In this document: positions 34,201-57,600 of the stretch, piece after piece
Layout: each line of letters starts with the position of its first letter
Numbering within the stretch: the first letter of the stretch is position 1
Assembly (NCBI RefSeq): GCF_033807715.1
Contig: NC_084591.1
Coordinates: forward strand, 33,326,590 to 33,390,589
Direction of reading: 5' to 3'
Origin: Cololabis saira
Taxonomy: Eukaryota; Chordata; Actinopteri; Beloniformes; Belonidae
Length of the DNA: 64,000 nucleotides
Notes under the pieces: model-generated
Seen by the model: the letters and a program-made list of their open reading frames with translations, nothing else
What the model was told of the DNA's origin: nothing
The model's database searches: none
Position numbers and translations under genes: made by a program

Positions 34201-37200
34201 TATTGGCAGAGCATCTCATCTCAAGAAGCAGGAAGAGGGAGGAAAAATGAATAAACTTGAAAATAGCAGTCTTTTTGTTTCTTAATAGTCATGCCTTGTA
34301 TTGTGGATTGTATTGCAGAGGGTGGAGAGGAGTGATTTATAGCATGTTATTTTGTGTAAACCCAATTTGGGCTGGCTGGCTCTCCATTAATAAAGCCATT
34401 AACAAGGGAGGAGAAGGAGGTGTGAGCAAACCCATTTGCCCCGTGGTGGTTTATTGCAATGCAGGAGGTTGTCATAAAACAGTAATTACTCCAATGCTGC
34501 TTTGAAATTTGGGGTTATAATTACTTGATCTTTTAGCATGTGATGGAGTCGGATTTTACATGGGAAATTAAAGGATGTCGAGACGGCGGCGAGGGGGAAA
34601 TGTTGTGGACATTTGGAGGACGGATCAGGAGGATAATTGCATCCAGGCAGCGTCTCAAGGGAAGAGTGCAACCCCACCATCAAACATTCATTCTGGCTGG
34701 GCCTCATCCCATTACAGTCCCCGAGGTGCTAAAGTGCACCTGCCCCACCGACTGACAAGCATTCAATCCCTCTTCACTCACCCTCAGATTACACAAGCAG
34801 ACAGACGTCTCCCTGGCTGAGCCGGAGATGCAGACAGAATAGAGAGTCGGTGTTGAGGGCCGGCGAAACGCTGACAGGTTTTTGCTCATTTACTCTGCAT
34901 CCGGGCTGTGCACGTCACCGGTGTAACAGCCATGACTGCTCTGGCTGGTTAGGCATGGGAAAACATGTTCCACGTGAGCGGGGACACAACTGTGTTTTCT
35001 GCCAAATGAACACGTGCACGGGAAGGCAGCAGAGGTGAGCGTTAATGGCTCCCGTTCTCTACTGGACAGAAAATCAGAGGAGACACTGAAACGTGCTGCC
35101 GTCTGTCCGTCTGTCCGTCCTTGCTCCTGCTGGGGATGAGTCAGGCGCAGACGGCTTTTTGAGGTTGAACCAGCAGTCAGCACAGTGAAAGGCTGCTGTA
35201 TTCAGACTGTCCATCATGTGCATAACAGCAGTGATCATCACCTTCATCCACACCCACACACACTCCATGACTGTCTAGCGTTTTTGCTGAAATTAGAGGA
35301 GAGACGACACTGGCAAGAAACTATATGTAAACCCTTTGGAATCAACTGGCTTTCTGTGCTTCTTATATGTCCCAAATTCTGATAATAATCTAAGTTTCAG
35401 TAACAAACAAGCACAATGTCCTTAATCTGATAACTGACAAACATGTGTGGAAAGTGGTCCAGGAATCAGGGGAGCAAAGGAAACACAAATAACGATGCTC
35501 CCTCTGCCATACTTCACCAATGAGAGTTATATGGATGATGGATGGATGGATGGATGGATAGATGGATAGATGGATGGATGCATGGATGGATGGATGGATG
35601 GATGGATGGATGGATGGATGGATGGATGGATGATGCATGCATGAATGCATGGATGGATGGATGGATGGATGGATGGATGGATGGATGGATGGATGGATGG
35701 ATGCATGCATGCATGCATGCATGCATGCGTGGATGGATGGATGGATGATGGATGGATGGATGGATGGATGGATGGATGGATGGATGGATGGATGGATGGA
35801 TGGATGGATGGATGGATGGGTGGATGGATGGATGGATGGATGGATGAACATTAGAGTAAATGAATTGACTTCAATTATATTAAGATAATTCATGATTACA
35901 AAAGACCAAACGCATGAAAAAGCACAATGCACGTCATTTACAGTCCAGACGTCTGGGTTGTGGGATATATGGATGTGTGAAGTCTGAGTGCAGTTTGGTT
36001 GGGTTGGGGAGAAGGATGGGGTCAGGAACTATTAAAAAGTTATATAAAAAAGATGCATGTACACTTTCTAACTGTATAACTCCTGAACAATCAAGAATGT
36101 CTTTCATCAATCCACAACTTTCTCCCAGAAGCCTCCGGGATGGGCAAGGAACTCTTTGGGAGCCTGTAGCTGATGCTCATGGATCCTTCTGGACCTCATT
36201 GAGCGATTCCTCGTTGGGCCGTTGTGGTCATCTCCACTTCTGGAATGAGTAGCTAAGAGATCAAACTGTCTCCATTTACATCGTGTGTGATGGACGCCTT
36301 CACACTTATTGGTTATTTTTACTGTGTATCCTGTCACAGTCTTATGTACAATTACTTCTATGGTTTACATTAGCAGTTGTGTAAAGCAGCCTTAGATATC
36401 CGAGTACCTTTTTATGAATCAAAGTAGCTCCAAACCTCATGTTAAGAGTCATTTCATTCCTTTAACTCCAGCAACACTGTCAATGTTTAACGGTGTGTTG
36501 AATTAACCTAAAAAAATGGTAACTGTGCATTAACAGTTTTGGCAAATTGTGTTTGTCTTTAATTGTTAAGATCAGTTCACATTATGTGGTTTATCAATCC
36601 AGAAAACCATCTGATTCACATACATACACAGGGTTCACATACTTTAAGAGAAAACTCTCCTTCAGTTCATTCTTTTTCCCTGAATCTGATTTGATTGGCT
36701 CGTACCAAATAAGATCAACGTTTAAGTTTGCATCACGACCACCTTTATTGTCAGCACCTTTCATTACAATATTTAAAATATTGATGTCTGTGACATTGCC
36801 GCACAAACACAAATTAATGTACATGATCTTTGCACACAGTGTGGTGACCTGCCTCTCTGAAGGTCTGCCTACTGGTTCATGGTTCTCACAGCAAACACTG
36901 AACAATACAAATTAAAAGTACAGTAATGCATTTCAACTGAACTTTTAATAGGAGGATTTACTGCATGCTTTGAAATGGTAATGTATTCTGGAGGTAAGGA
37001 GTATTGATTTGTTTGTTAATTCGACTTGATGAAGGAGGTGGATCAATAGCTGAATGTGTTACATGCAACGCTTAGTGTTAACCTCTCATGTGCAGGGAAG
37101 CAAGACGGAGCATTTCCAGCATCGTCCTCACATTCCCAGAGTGTTTCTTTATGTTGGTTCGCCACAAAAGCAGCCCCTTCAGACATCAGCCTAATATTCC

Positions 37201-38988
37201 ATAGATCGAGTAAAAGTGTTTTGTTTTAAGCCAAAATATCTCTACCACTGGGTGAAGAAAAAAGACTAGCAGAAACAAAAGGCTATAATAGGCTTTTTTG
37301 TCTTTTCTTTAAAAAAAACAAACTTTTTTAGAAATGAGTGTAATAGTCTGGCATTTTTTAAAAAGTGTGTAAGCTGACAGAAGCTTGCAGGGGAGTAAAC
37401 TTTAGTGGTGTTACTGTTCCTGTCGGGCTGCAGACTCCAGCCCTCCCCCAACAACCCCCCCACATTGGACATCGATTTACTTTCGAGAAACATGACCGCA
37501 GCAAGAGATGCTCAAGGAAGTAAGTTAACTGGTTACAATACTGTCTGACAGGACCATGATAAATCATGAAAACCACAAAAATGTGACTTTTTGCTTATTT
37601 TTTTATAAAATGATATGACTATTTTTATAACACTTTTTTTGACATCAACATACCTCTTCATTAAACACAATATCAGAAGCCATAAAATCACATTTATCTG
37701 TTTACATACATCTTTTGGTCATCTTAAAACATTCTTAAGTATTTATATATTTTAAACATCCTTGCAGAGAGAACAAATGAAGAAAACTGTTTAAATAGCA
37801 AATGAAGCCAAGTGGAAGATCCATCTAGTTATTCATGTGGTCCACTCACATGTGACAATATCAATATCGGTCAGTAAAGTACTGGTGGTAACCATGACGA
37901 CGACCAAGGAACACCAAGAGTTCACACACAGCTCAGTTGTTCATACATAGTACTGCATTCTTCGTTGTCAAAATGCAACAATATCTCCTGTATGAGAAGC
38001 ACTAAACACTAGGAAATTGTTAAAAACACAGCTTAATGTTGATCATCACATGACTCCAAAACAAGTACATTCAGATATAGCAAGCTATTGTTACAGAACA
38101 AAGTGTGATGGGTGGCGGCTGGTACACAGAAGTTATTGCAGTGCACACCAAACATCAATAAACATCATCTTCTGAGCCTTCAAACCTTTTTTTTTTATCT
38201 GTATCACATCACAACCTGAGCCTGATAATGAAAACGTGCCTTATTTTTCATTGTGGGAGAAGACGGTCATCTCAGACCAGAGCAGGTTGCTGGATGAGGA
38301 CTATCAGGAACTGAGAGGCGGCTGCATCTGAAACATTGATCGGAGCAAAATTCATGCAACAAACACACTAAAACTCTACATTTCAATTCCACTCACGCTA
38401 TTTTTGTCTTATATTGTTATTGTAGGCCTGACTTGAGAAGAACAAGACCTTTTTTGCAAGCAGACATCTCCCTGAAGAGTTACTGTCCATGAAAAATATG
38501 GCCTTTTATATTAATGTTAACACAGATCAACGACCCAAAATCCACAATAGTCTCACAGAAACAGTATACAGGTATATACAGAACAATAAAACACGTCGGT
38601 GAAACAGAATAGAATCTTGTTTTTTTTGTTTTTTAGACACTTAATATATTTTCAGTGCAATCAGAGTTATATTTAAGAGAAAAACCCTAAATGATGGTCA
38701 ACTGCAGCGCCATTTGGCTAGTGTTGTTCAAGTAGATCAATAAGGTTTGTGTGTCTGCAGTTTGCATGTGCAGCTGCGGTCTGGGTGCGTCGTGAAGCAC
38801 CACGTGTGTGGATGTGATGGAGAACATGAGTATCTAGGACTGTTCTGCATCGCAAATAACTATTTCTTTACATATTCAGTTAAAGTTACTTGAAAATACA
38901 GGATGGGTTTAAATATGTGATACAATGCTTATTTGTGCAATTTGTGATGGCGTCTGTTTTTAAACAGATCCCACCGCAAGTGTGTGAT
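31290..38988. other. Intergenic DNA between fancf and slc17a6
   Basis: No coding exon was recognised. It holds a 17-base C run (33169-33185), the (ATGG)n microsatellite, and on the right the slc17a6 3' UTR, whose end I cannot place. At 34240-34560 there is a low-repeat, TAAT/ATTA-rich stretch (for example CTCCATTAATAAAGCCATTA) that could be a conserved element; see findings. Confidence 0.5.
35535..35846. repeat. (ATGG)n microsatellite with ATGC interruptions
   Basis: About 310 bases of ATGG units are interrupted by ATGC runs at 35632-35650 and 35700-35728. The complement reads as His-Pro-Ser-Ile strings and the + strand as Met-Asp-Gly-Trp strings in several frames; these are artefacts of a repeat whose period is not a multiple of 3. 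Confidence 0.97.
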
Positions 38989-47663
<8,675 letters not shown>

Positions 47664-50400
47664 ATCCAAATGATCTTTTTAAAATAATCCTACGATACTA
47701 TAATAAATGGAAGTGCAGCATAAAAGAGCATTGTTAAGATTAAAATCCAAATGTCGACCCCCCTTCTTTTGAGCAGAAAGCGCCTCGGTGTCTTGAAAAG
47801 ATGAGACAGAAAATGGAGAAAGAGGGGAAACACGTTCAGTCGGTCGGAGAGGGCTGGTTTAACAGTCACAAAACAGCAGTCAAATAAGTCCGCTTTGGCT
47901 TGCGCAATGTTAATCCGTGCAGTGCCATTTTAAAATCCAGTCAGCGATAGAAAAACGTGCAAGACGCAAAATAAAAAAGTTGCGGCTTTTGTGTAGTATT
48001 CTTGAGGAGATGGAGGGATAAGCTTGGAGCGGTGGAGGTGAGCGGGACTCCAGTCCAACCTGAGGTGTGGATCTCCGGTGTGTGCAGCCGGAGCAGCTTT
48101 CAGCACCGCGGACAGCGCACAGCTCTACCTGTCAGCAGCGGAGCAGCGCCCCTCCTCCCCGCACTGCTCTCCTCTAATTCAATTACAACTTCCAAATCTA
48201 TCAACGGGTACAGCATCCAAATGCTTAACAACCATTCCTTCATAAATTTCCGGCATACTTTTCAATTCATTTTCAGCATGAGAACATCATGTAGACAATA
48301 AATCACAAGCAGCAGCAGGCACAAAGGGTACAATCTCTGGTATGCATGTAGTCTTCAATCGGGTATTTCACCACTTGAGGTGGACCCGTATTACTATACA
48401 CCGTGTGTAAAAACTAAAGGAAAGAAGAAAAAGAATATATAAATTTATGAAAGAAAATATTTGCTGCTGATGTTGAACCAGAGTGTAAAGCAACCAACAG
48501 ACACCCATGATGCAATTGGTATGATATCAGAGCTGATTAAATGGGACTGGACACCATTGTTGCATTAAACAAGTATTACAATTCGAAACAACATTTCTTT
48601 ACTGACTTAAAACACTATCACTCAATTTTTTACTTTCCGCAACTCTGATGGAGGCACACGCAGTTGTGACAGAAGACATCCGCTGCCTTTCCTTTTCCAT
48701 CCGGGTCTGTTAATGAAGCCACCTGCGTGCCTTCACAGTGACGTAACATGACAGCAAAAGTGCCACAAACCTTCCTAAAATAGCTGAGGTGCTAATAAAG
48801 TCGTTGATGACGTAGAGTCAGGTATGCGCTGTGCTAAGGGGTGTGGCTGGGCTGCACGGTGATGGAGGCGCTGCCGGGGCTCGGGTAGGGAACCTGCAGT
48901 GATATAAGAGCAGCGCTGCGTGCAGGAATATATGGAGCTGGAGCCTTGGTGCGGAGCAGAGCGCAGGGCCGACGCCAAGCAGCTGAAAGAAGCCTACAGA
49001 GAGAGAAAAGGGGCTCTCCCATTCTGATCCAAGGAAAGGGTACACGATGTCCGGTTGTTCTCAGGGCAGGTTTGGTCCTCTGGTGCTTTGGTAACGAGCA
49101 TGTTCAGAAGTATAGGAGCCATCCAGGCCGCCACAAGCAGCAGGGAGCTCTTTTACCTGCCAACAAGTATAGGTAACCCATCTGTCCACAACAATGCAAG
49201 TGAAGAGGAACATGTTGAGGTAAAAGTGATAGTGGTAGCCCAACCTCCTTTTACAGCCGTGCTGAGTTGCTACTCCTGCTTATGTTACAGTTGATCATAA
49301 TTGTGGTGACTATCTCAAAACATAAACTTAATTAGTCACCTGCTGTGGTTAGGAATGTCCTTTATGCATATTCCAGTCCTATTAATTACACTGTCCAGAC
49401 GTCGTTTCTCTTTGGGTGATGTTCCCATTTATTGCACAGACTTAGTTCAGATGAACAGATGAAATTCATATCAAATCCTGGGTTATGATAAGAACTATGT
49501 TCCTTCACCACTGCTCTGCCCTGACTGCTGATACCACCAACCTTTAACACCTGTGAGTGTGCAGCTGCTGATTACCTGTGTGACTGACAGCATCAGAGTG
49601 AGCTCTCCCTCCTCTAGTGGCAAAACAAATGGATAGAAACTAAACTAAACACATACACAACAATTAAACTATCAAATGGCTCCTACAATAATAAAGCAAG
49701 GCCAGCAGCCATGGAAGGGTTAGCAGAGGTCATGTTGAAGAGGAACGTGAAAAATTTCATTTGGGTGTAAACTAGGGGCTTCAGTAGGGGGGGGGGATAT
49801 GGATGTATACATTAAATCATCAGATTGTGACATGCTAAAACTACATCACATCAATCCATGTAAACCTTACAGACGCATGTTTGAAACCACATTAAACCCG
49901 TGCAGTCTACCTAAACACAAGTGTAGTTGCCCATTTCTTTGTTCCAGAGGCATCTGCACCGTTGCCAATCCGTGTGAACTCTGCCAGCATATGGGTGTAA
50001 AACACACCCACTGGGGTGAACAAACACTGAATAGTTACAAGCGCTCTCTCTGGCCATCTGTGCTGTGAACAACTTGCACGTCTACTGAAATGGAGAAGGC
50101 TGTCTACAGATTTTAGGACTTCAATTTAATTCAGTTTGATTTAGCGTCTATTACAACACAAGTTGTTTCTAGGATTTTTCCAGAGACGCAGAACATGATC
50201 CCCGAGAAATTATTACTGGTACATAAACAACGGCAGGTAAATACTCCCCTTTAGGAGGGAAGAAACCCGGTTCAGGACCTGGATCATAAGGGGGGAACCT
50301 CCTGCTGAAGACCGGCTGGACTACAGAGACCACTATAAAGACAGGAGTGGACAGCAGACACCGACTTGTCAAAACATGTCAAAGAATTGCACTGCAAGCT
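47664..50400. other. Intergenic DNA upstream of slc17a6
   Basis: The first few hundred bases are the expected slc17a6 promoter and 5' UTR; no core element was assigned. Beyond about 48.3 kb nothing coding was recognised. Open frames near 48775-49294 have no family resemblance. Confidence 0.4.
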
Positions 50401-51991
50401 GAACTGGTGCTTTATTTTAGAGATGTATCTTTATTACATTGTATATTTGGATATATGGCATAAAAAATGACAGAACAAAGAATAATTTTATTTAAAAAAA
50501 AGCAAAAATGTAACAGAATACATTAAATACGTTGACCTTTTCCTGCTCTAAGCATAATAAAATAAAAATACTACAATTACTAAAGCCAAATAGGAGAGAA
50601 CATAAAAAAATAAAATAAAATAGAACAAGTAAAGAGAAACAGTAAAAAACAAAGTCTTGGTTGTATTAAGGCTTCAGTGTACCTCTCACATATCTCTACA
50701 CAGGTGTGTGTACATATATACACACACACACACACGCCACCTTACCGACACTAAAACTCATCACACTTTGCTACTTCAAAACACGGATCATGAATTCATA
50801 AAACGATGACAACAATAAGGCTGCAAGGTTCATGTGTTGATAGTCGTGTTTCTTTAAGTGCTTTGTGCAAAGGTAAAAAAAAAAAGAAGAGAGAATGTCC
50901 ATCTTTTGTTCTCAACAGACAACCGAGGAGCAGAAGCACAGGAGGTGCAGCAGGCGACGGCTGATGTGCTCGGCGTGATAAAGCAAACATAGCTGGGTGA
51001 GCGGAGCAGGCTTTCATCAGCTGCAGTGTTGGTAAACACGGGCACGTCTCCCCTCTCGAAGCTCCTACCTCTCATCTTCAAGGTCACTGACGGGAGTCAG
51101 CATGCATGTGGCCGGACAGCAGGACAGCAGGACAACGTCCGTCCCTGCCACCGTAGCAACAGCAGCAGTTTTTTCTTCATAAAAAGCTTCTGCACATGAC
51201 AGGCTTCGGCCTGAGAACACCGATGGACGGTTATGAGGAAACGTATTAGTGGGTCCAGGCCTGATAACAGCCCGTGAAGAGGGAAATGAGGACTTATATT
51301 AAATCAAATGTTACATTTGTGCTGCAACGTAAAGGCTGAGAGGTTATCAAAGCTCATAGTTTTTGGTTAAACAGAGAAGAGAGTGATGTGACACCAGACA
51401 TTCTCGCTCTCTGTACATGAAATACAAAACTCGCCACCTGACTTGCACAACCAAAGCTTAGTGTGTGATATATTAAGGCATCGAGGTTACTTATAGTGGC
51501 ACTTAAAATAAATAGTCTTACATTAAAACAAAGGTGAGCAAACTGCTTTAGACACAGTCGAGACGATTTCCTTCTTCCTCACGCCAAATTCAGTTATCTT
51601 TATCCTTACAGTTACAACACGCGAGAGAGAAAAGCCATACATGTGAGACAGATGTGTACATACATGTGAGACAGATGTGTACATACATGTGAGACAGATG
51701 TGTACATACATGTGAGACAGATGTGTACATACATGTGAGACAGATGTGTACATTCAAGTGCCTCCAGATGTCAGCATGCATAGAGATTTGGTCTTTCAGT
51801 GATGTGCTTTTCCATCGCCAGCAGGTAAGTAGTGGAGGGAAGGCTGTGAAGTGAGTTAGGCTCTGTCTTTGGTGGAAGCGTCTGCATGTGGACTCGACAG
51901 GCAACGCAGCACAGTGATGGTCGCTATCAGAATGCACGAGCGGATAAATCTACATCACGATGTCTGACTCACTGCCCAGCAGCTCGCTGGG
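50401..51991 (-). other. Probable ano5 3' UTR
   Basis: TTTATT at 50411-50416 and 50430-50435 (AATAAA on -) are candidate poly(A) signals, which would give a 3' UTR of about 1.5 kb. It contains a TA/CA run near 50715-50735 and the 23 bp minisatellite. The end point is inferred. Confidence 0.35.
51636..51752. repeat. 23 bp minisatellite, five copies
   Basis: The unit CATACATGTGAGACAGATGT+GTA repeats five times with no visible change, in the likely 3' UTR of ano5. Translated frames (His/Ser/Cys/Thr/Tyr strings) are artefacts of the 23-base period. Confidence 0.95.
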
Positions 51992-54612
51992 TTAGAGGCA
52001 CTCCGACAGCACCTCGTGTTTGGTTAACGACGGATAGATCATCGGTGTGCAGGCGCACTCGTCCTGGGTCTGTCTGCTGAGCTGGTTCTTCAGCTTTTCC
52101 ACCTCATAGTTGTGGAGAGACTCCTGCACCAGGTAGCGCTCCCTCTTGATTCGTGCTCGGACCTCGGAAGGAACATCGGGAATCATCCAGGCCACAAAGT
52201 ACTTGACGAAAAAAACAACATGCTGTGGACAAAAAAAGATGCAAATGGTTGATGAGGACCGTAGCTGCTACAGGAGGAGCTGTGTTTGCCATTGCTAATA
52301 CTTTTAGCTCCACATCATGTCAACTTTATCCTGCCAAGCCTTCAAAGTCCCCTTAAAGTTTGACTTAGCCAAAACAGACCATGCACAGCTCGTCAGTGTG
52401 AGCTCTGGTGAACTTGATATTGTGTGACTTGCACATACAGGACTCTCTCAGAAAATTAGAATATTGTGATTTTCTGTAATGCAATTACAAAAACAAAAAT
52501 GTCATACATTCTGGATTCATTACAAATCAACTGAAATATTGCAAGCCTTTTATTATTATAATATTGATCATGGTTTACAGCTTAAGAAAACTCAAATATC
52601 CTATCTCAAAAAATTAGAATATTCTGGGAATCTTAATCTTAAACTGTAAGCCATAATCAGCAGTATTAAAATAATAAAAGGCTTGCAATATTTCAGTTGA
52701 TTTGTAATGAATCCAGAGTGTATGACATTTTTTTTTTTTTTTTAAATTGCATTACAGAAAATAAAGAACTTTATCACAATATTCTAATTTTCTGAGACAG
52801 TCCTGTACATGAACTGTAAAAATACAAATGATCAACAAAGGTACCAACAAAAATGTGAATATGGAGACAGCAAGATTAAGGGACTTACGTTTAGAACGGC
52901 AGGTGCCAAAATCACCAGAAACAAAATCACCTGACACGCATTTGCGTTAGAAGGGCTAAAGCCAGTAAACCTTTGAATGGATTTGTACGAACGCCGGTCA
53001 AAGTCTGGATGATTACTCATGCAAAGTTAATCTGATAGGAGTGTCAAACTTTTAAACGTTTTTTCTCCTTCTGGTAGAACAGGTAACTCTGAGTCTGAAC
53101 AGTGCAAGAATGTAAGTCTCAATGATTCACAAGTGCTTGATTTACCTCCATAATAATGATGAAAGCCAACTTGGCAGCCAAAATATGCCAGAACTGCATG
53201 GTGTGAGAGTACTCCTTCTCATGCCCAGGAGGGTAGCGGTAGTCACGATACCTGCGAAAGAACAAGATGCATGCAAGATCATTCAGCAGCCTATTCACAG
53301 GGAGGGCGGAGCCTATCCAAGCTGTCGTCAGGGGAGAGACAGGTTACACCCTGGAAGTCCACCACAGGGTCACACTGAGACCAACAACCGGACACACTCA
53401 CATACGGTCTATCTAGAATCACCAGGCTAACATGGGTGATTCTGTCGGAGGAGGCCCGAGCATCACATGGGGACGAGGGAAAAAACACAGACATGAACTG
53501 ATCCACATCTCCAATTTAGCATGCAGAGCAGATGATCAACCGGGATCACATGTTGCATAATGGTCTATAAGGCCATGGTGAAGAGCTGCATACACACGGA
53601 GAGGCTTTGATTATGATTATGGGATCAGTTACGGAGGATTGTTTGACCACAGCTAGTCCGTGCTCTGACCCTGGAACAGTCTTGGTAGCACATCTGCACT
53701 TACACGCGTGTTAAATTCCGGACATTAGATTTTAACTTGTAACCCAGTGTTCCTGTGCTCACAACAGCGATCCAGTAACAGACAGGAAACCTGCTCTGCA
53801 CCCACATCCCCCTGGGCCTCACCTGCAGGTGGTGATGGAGCTGTTGAACCAGATAGGGTTCTCCCCGTCTTCTGGCCTGTTGGCCGGTTTGAACTCAGAG
53901 ATATTAAACACAGACAGGCTGTTGTTTATGTAGCCCTTCATGTTCATCTCGCCCTGCGGCTGGTAGGCGTACATGTACACCAGCCGAGGGATCATGTCGG
54001 AGGTGAAGGCCACGATGAATGCCTAGGAGCAAACACAGAAGCCACGTTAGTGGGGTTAGCAAAACAAACATGCTTCTTCATGCAGAGTTGGGAGCCAAGG
54101 CCGGCACTAACGTTTGTGACAACAGAGAGCACAGCTATTCCACTGAGGATCTCTTCCCAGGCTCCGATGCTGTGGGCCTTGGCTGCCATGGGACGTCTGA
54201 ACTGAGTGGTGAGCTTCCAGGCATCCACCCTGACCTCGATTATGTTGTTGATAAGTGCCAAGAGGGGCGCCAAGGGGAAGGAGGCCACGAACAGTGTGAT
54301 GAAACCAAACTGGATCACTGGTACACAGGAGGACAAACGTCAGGGAGAACAAGCACAAGGCAAACAGCGCCATCTAGAGGATGCCAGGCAGCATCACCCT
54401 CCTATCTCTGATCTGCCCAGGTGAAGATGTTCTGATGCTCTGGACCGGTTTTAGTCTGGTTTTGGTCTGGTTGCTGCTGTGATCATGTTAGTAATTCATC
54501 TTTCAAGCTCGTACCACTAGGCCTGTGTTGAAAACAATCGATTTCCCAATTCCAAATTGATTCTCATATTAATTCCTAAAAAAATCGATTCATATGTCTA
54601 AAAATCGTTTTT

Positions 54613-54649
<37 letters not shown>

Positions 54650-57600
54650 GGTCTATATTTCATTACTTTATATACTGTCTTGGGGTTACATTTGCAAAAA
54701 ATGCTAAAAACCAAATGCTCAAAAATTAAAAACCAAAATAGATGGAACAAATAAAAACGGAATGTGGGAAAAAATAAAAACGATTTCATCCGTCTCTGTT
54801 TCCTCCCTGGATCTGTTTGGTAATTCTGACCCACACCATGTTTCTGAAAGCAGTTCTATCAGCATTCTGGGAGCTGATTGGTCCTTACAGCATCATTAGC
54901 TGCCAATACTTGCTGTTTAATCTCAATATAATACTAGTAGTAATATTTTGAATAACTACAGTCATATAATTCATGCAACAGCTCAAAAAACAGTTTTAAT
55001 AACACTAACCCAAATAAATATCGGAATCGAATCAAATCTTGATAATCGATTCTGAATCTTAAGAATCGGAATCTAATCGATTCTTGACATTTGAATCGAT
55101 CCCCAGCCCTAAGTACCACCACAAACCTCATTTCAACACCTAAATCTGTGTTTAGCAGTTTGCTTCCCCAGAGGATGAGAAATAAAGGTTTCCTAGTGGA
55201 GAGTTTTAATTTTGTGAACCTCCAAGTAGCACAAGTTTAAACAACAACAACAGCAGAACCTTTGGTGTGGCTGGGTTGAACTCCAGCATTCAACAGTTTC
55301 TCTGCTAATGATGGACTGATGATAAAAACGGATTCTTACCCATTTCCAGGTACTCGTAGAAGAGGCCCAGCTCGCCAAAGGCCTGGAGGTCGTGGTCCTG
55401 CTCCCAGCGGGTGTACACACTCTCTGGGTGGTTGCGAGCCTTTCTGCTGCCCCACCAGTTCATGAGCCACCTGGCGAACACATGGGGGCGACAGAGAGCC
55501 GTAAAGATGGGATTCTCCCTCCCACAACCACATTAGACATAAACAACGACCAGGGCCCGGTTTTTCAAAAGGTTTAATCCGGATCAAATTGATCCGGATT
55601 TAGTAACCCTTTTTTTTGCTATCCAGGATCACGTAATCCAGCTTACTTTTGAGCCGGTTTTTCAAAGCAACATCGGATTGGATCAATCTGATCCGGATAG
55701 AAACTTTTCAGGATCACCAAATCTGGATAACCAGTGCTCAAATAGGGTAGGAAACACAATGTAGAACTATAGATATGTAAAGAGCAACACTTAGAATAGC
55801 CAGTGTGGGGTCAATAAAGTTTATTTGTATTTTTGTATTCAAAAACCAGTGATGCCATTGCCATTGCTTTGTTATTCTGTTTTATCATTGCATGCATCAC
55901 TAAAAAATCATCTAAAAACAAAAGAAAAATATTTTTGATTGTGATGAATTATAATATTATAATTAGTGACAGAATGATATATATTATTTGTGGTCAATAT
56001 CGACAGCTGTTTGGGGGATTATTTTATGAGGCCAAACTCTTTCTACTTTGCTGTAGGCCTATACTGAAAGGCTGAATACGTTATAACCTACCTAATCACT
56101 GTAGCCTGACGGATTAACAAATCAAATTAAAACCTTATGAATAAATAGGATATCTTGTAGGCTATACTGCATGATCCAAATATAGTGTTATTTGATACAA
56201 TTTTAAAGTTTCATTACATTTTGGGCCTGAAATCTACGCTGAATCCACCCTTCTGATGGGATCAGTTTAATCCCGATTTTTTGGATCAAAGTGATCCCAA
56301 TCCTACTAAAAAGTTTTGAAAAACCCAAACTGAAGGTTTGATCCAGATCAAAACCAGGATTGGATTACGTGATCTAATCCGATTACGTAATCCGTTTTGT
56401 CTTTTGAAAAACCCATTTTCATGATTTGATCCAATCCCTTATCCAAAATCCGAGCGGATTACTTTTGAAAAACCGGGCCCAGAGGACCACCTCTTCTTAC
56501 TTGTGAACACTCACACGTTATAATGTTGTTATTTCCACTATATGATTTGAGAAGCTGCAGGACTCCAAGTTTTTCCTTACAATATTCTTATAAATGTGTT
56601 AGTTTCTGCCAGTCGTCCACAGCAGAGGGACAATTTTTGCAAAGATGGATTTAAAAAAAACAACAAAAAATGTTTTTTTCTGTCCAGTAAGGTCCCAAGA
56701 TTAGTACCTCTGTTATTACTGTTCATCAAATCCCATTTTTCTATGATTTTGTGAATTAAAAGATGCACTGTTTCATCCTTTACAATCTGACATCTATAAA
56801 GAACATTTATATCCACCAGGGCTTCAAATGACAAATATAAAACTTCAGAACATCTTGACACAACGCTGTCTTCTTTCAAAATTAAACTGGGAAAACACAT
56901 TTTCCTTTTAAGATGTTAAAAAAACCAAAGTGATGAAACATCAACAAATGACTTATCTATGCATGATTGATTTGACAAAGTCTAGAGACAAGGTTTCATC
57001 AATGTTGGGTTTACGGGTCAACTAATAAAGCTCGAGTCCTCTAAAGCAGTGGTTCCCAACCTTTTTTCCATGGAGCCCCCCCTTACTTGTGTCTAAGACC
57101 AGCCAGGTCCCCCGACCCGTACGTACTAGCACCAAAATAGTCTTTAATTGAAAAAATTAACATTAATTATGTTTTTTTTTATACATTTCTCTTTGGTTTA
57201 CTCTGTATACATATGACTTTGTTTTTCTCCAATGTCACCAATGTATAAAATACGCACAAAAGGACATACAAATATTTCTGAAAAATGTCTCTTTTAATAT
57301 GAGACCAACCTTTTTTAACATTTTGCCTTTAACAACCTGTCGGAGTAGATTAAATGTTGAGTAATGATATAATAAGGAATGAAATAATTTCCTGTTTGTC
57401 ACCAGTGTATAAAAAACACAAAAAATATTCAAGACATTCATAAATTATTCCTAACAATGTCTTATGAATGATTCATTCGCAAATATAATTTTTACACCTG
57501 CATAATTTCAAAGCAGACAAAGTTTCGCGCCCCTCCAGAGATCTCTGGCGCCCCCCCAGGGGGGGCCCGGACCCCAGGTTGGGGGACACTGCTCTAAAGC

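Noticed and set aside
34063..34260. TATAAAAG followed by a short ATG frame
   Set aside because: The frame (about 40 codons) has no recognisable product; one TATA-like motif in AT-rich DNA is weak evidence for a promoter.
35390..35932. 180-codon - strand frame of His-Pro-Ser-Ile repeats and + strand Met-Asp-Gly-Trp frames
   Set aside because: They are produced by the (ATGG)n microsatellite; parallel frames on both strands are equally open.
52887..53020. Open - strand segment reading [16 protein letters not shown] with acceptor- and donor-like ends in the ano5 intron
   Set aside because: The flanking ano5 exons (53146-53251 and 51992-52222) join in phase 0 exactly as in mammals, and this segment has no anoctamin similarity. 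An alternative exon cannot be excluded.
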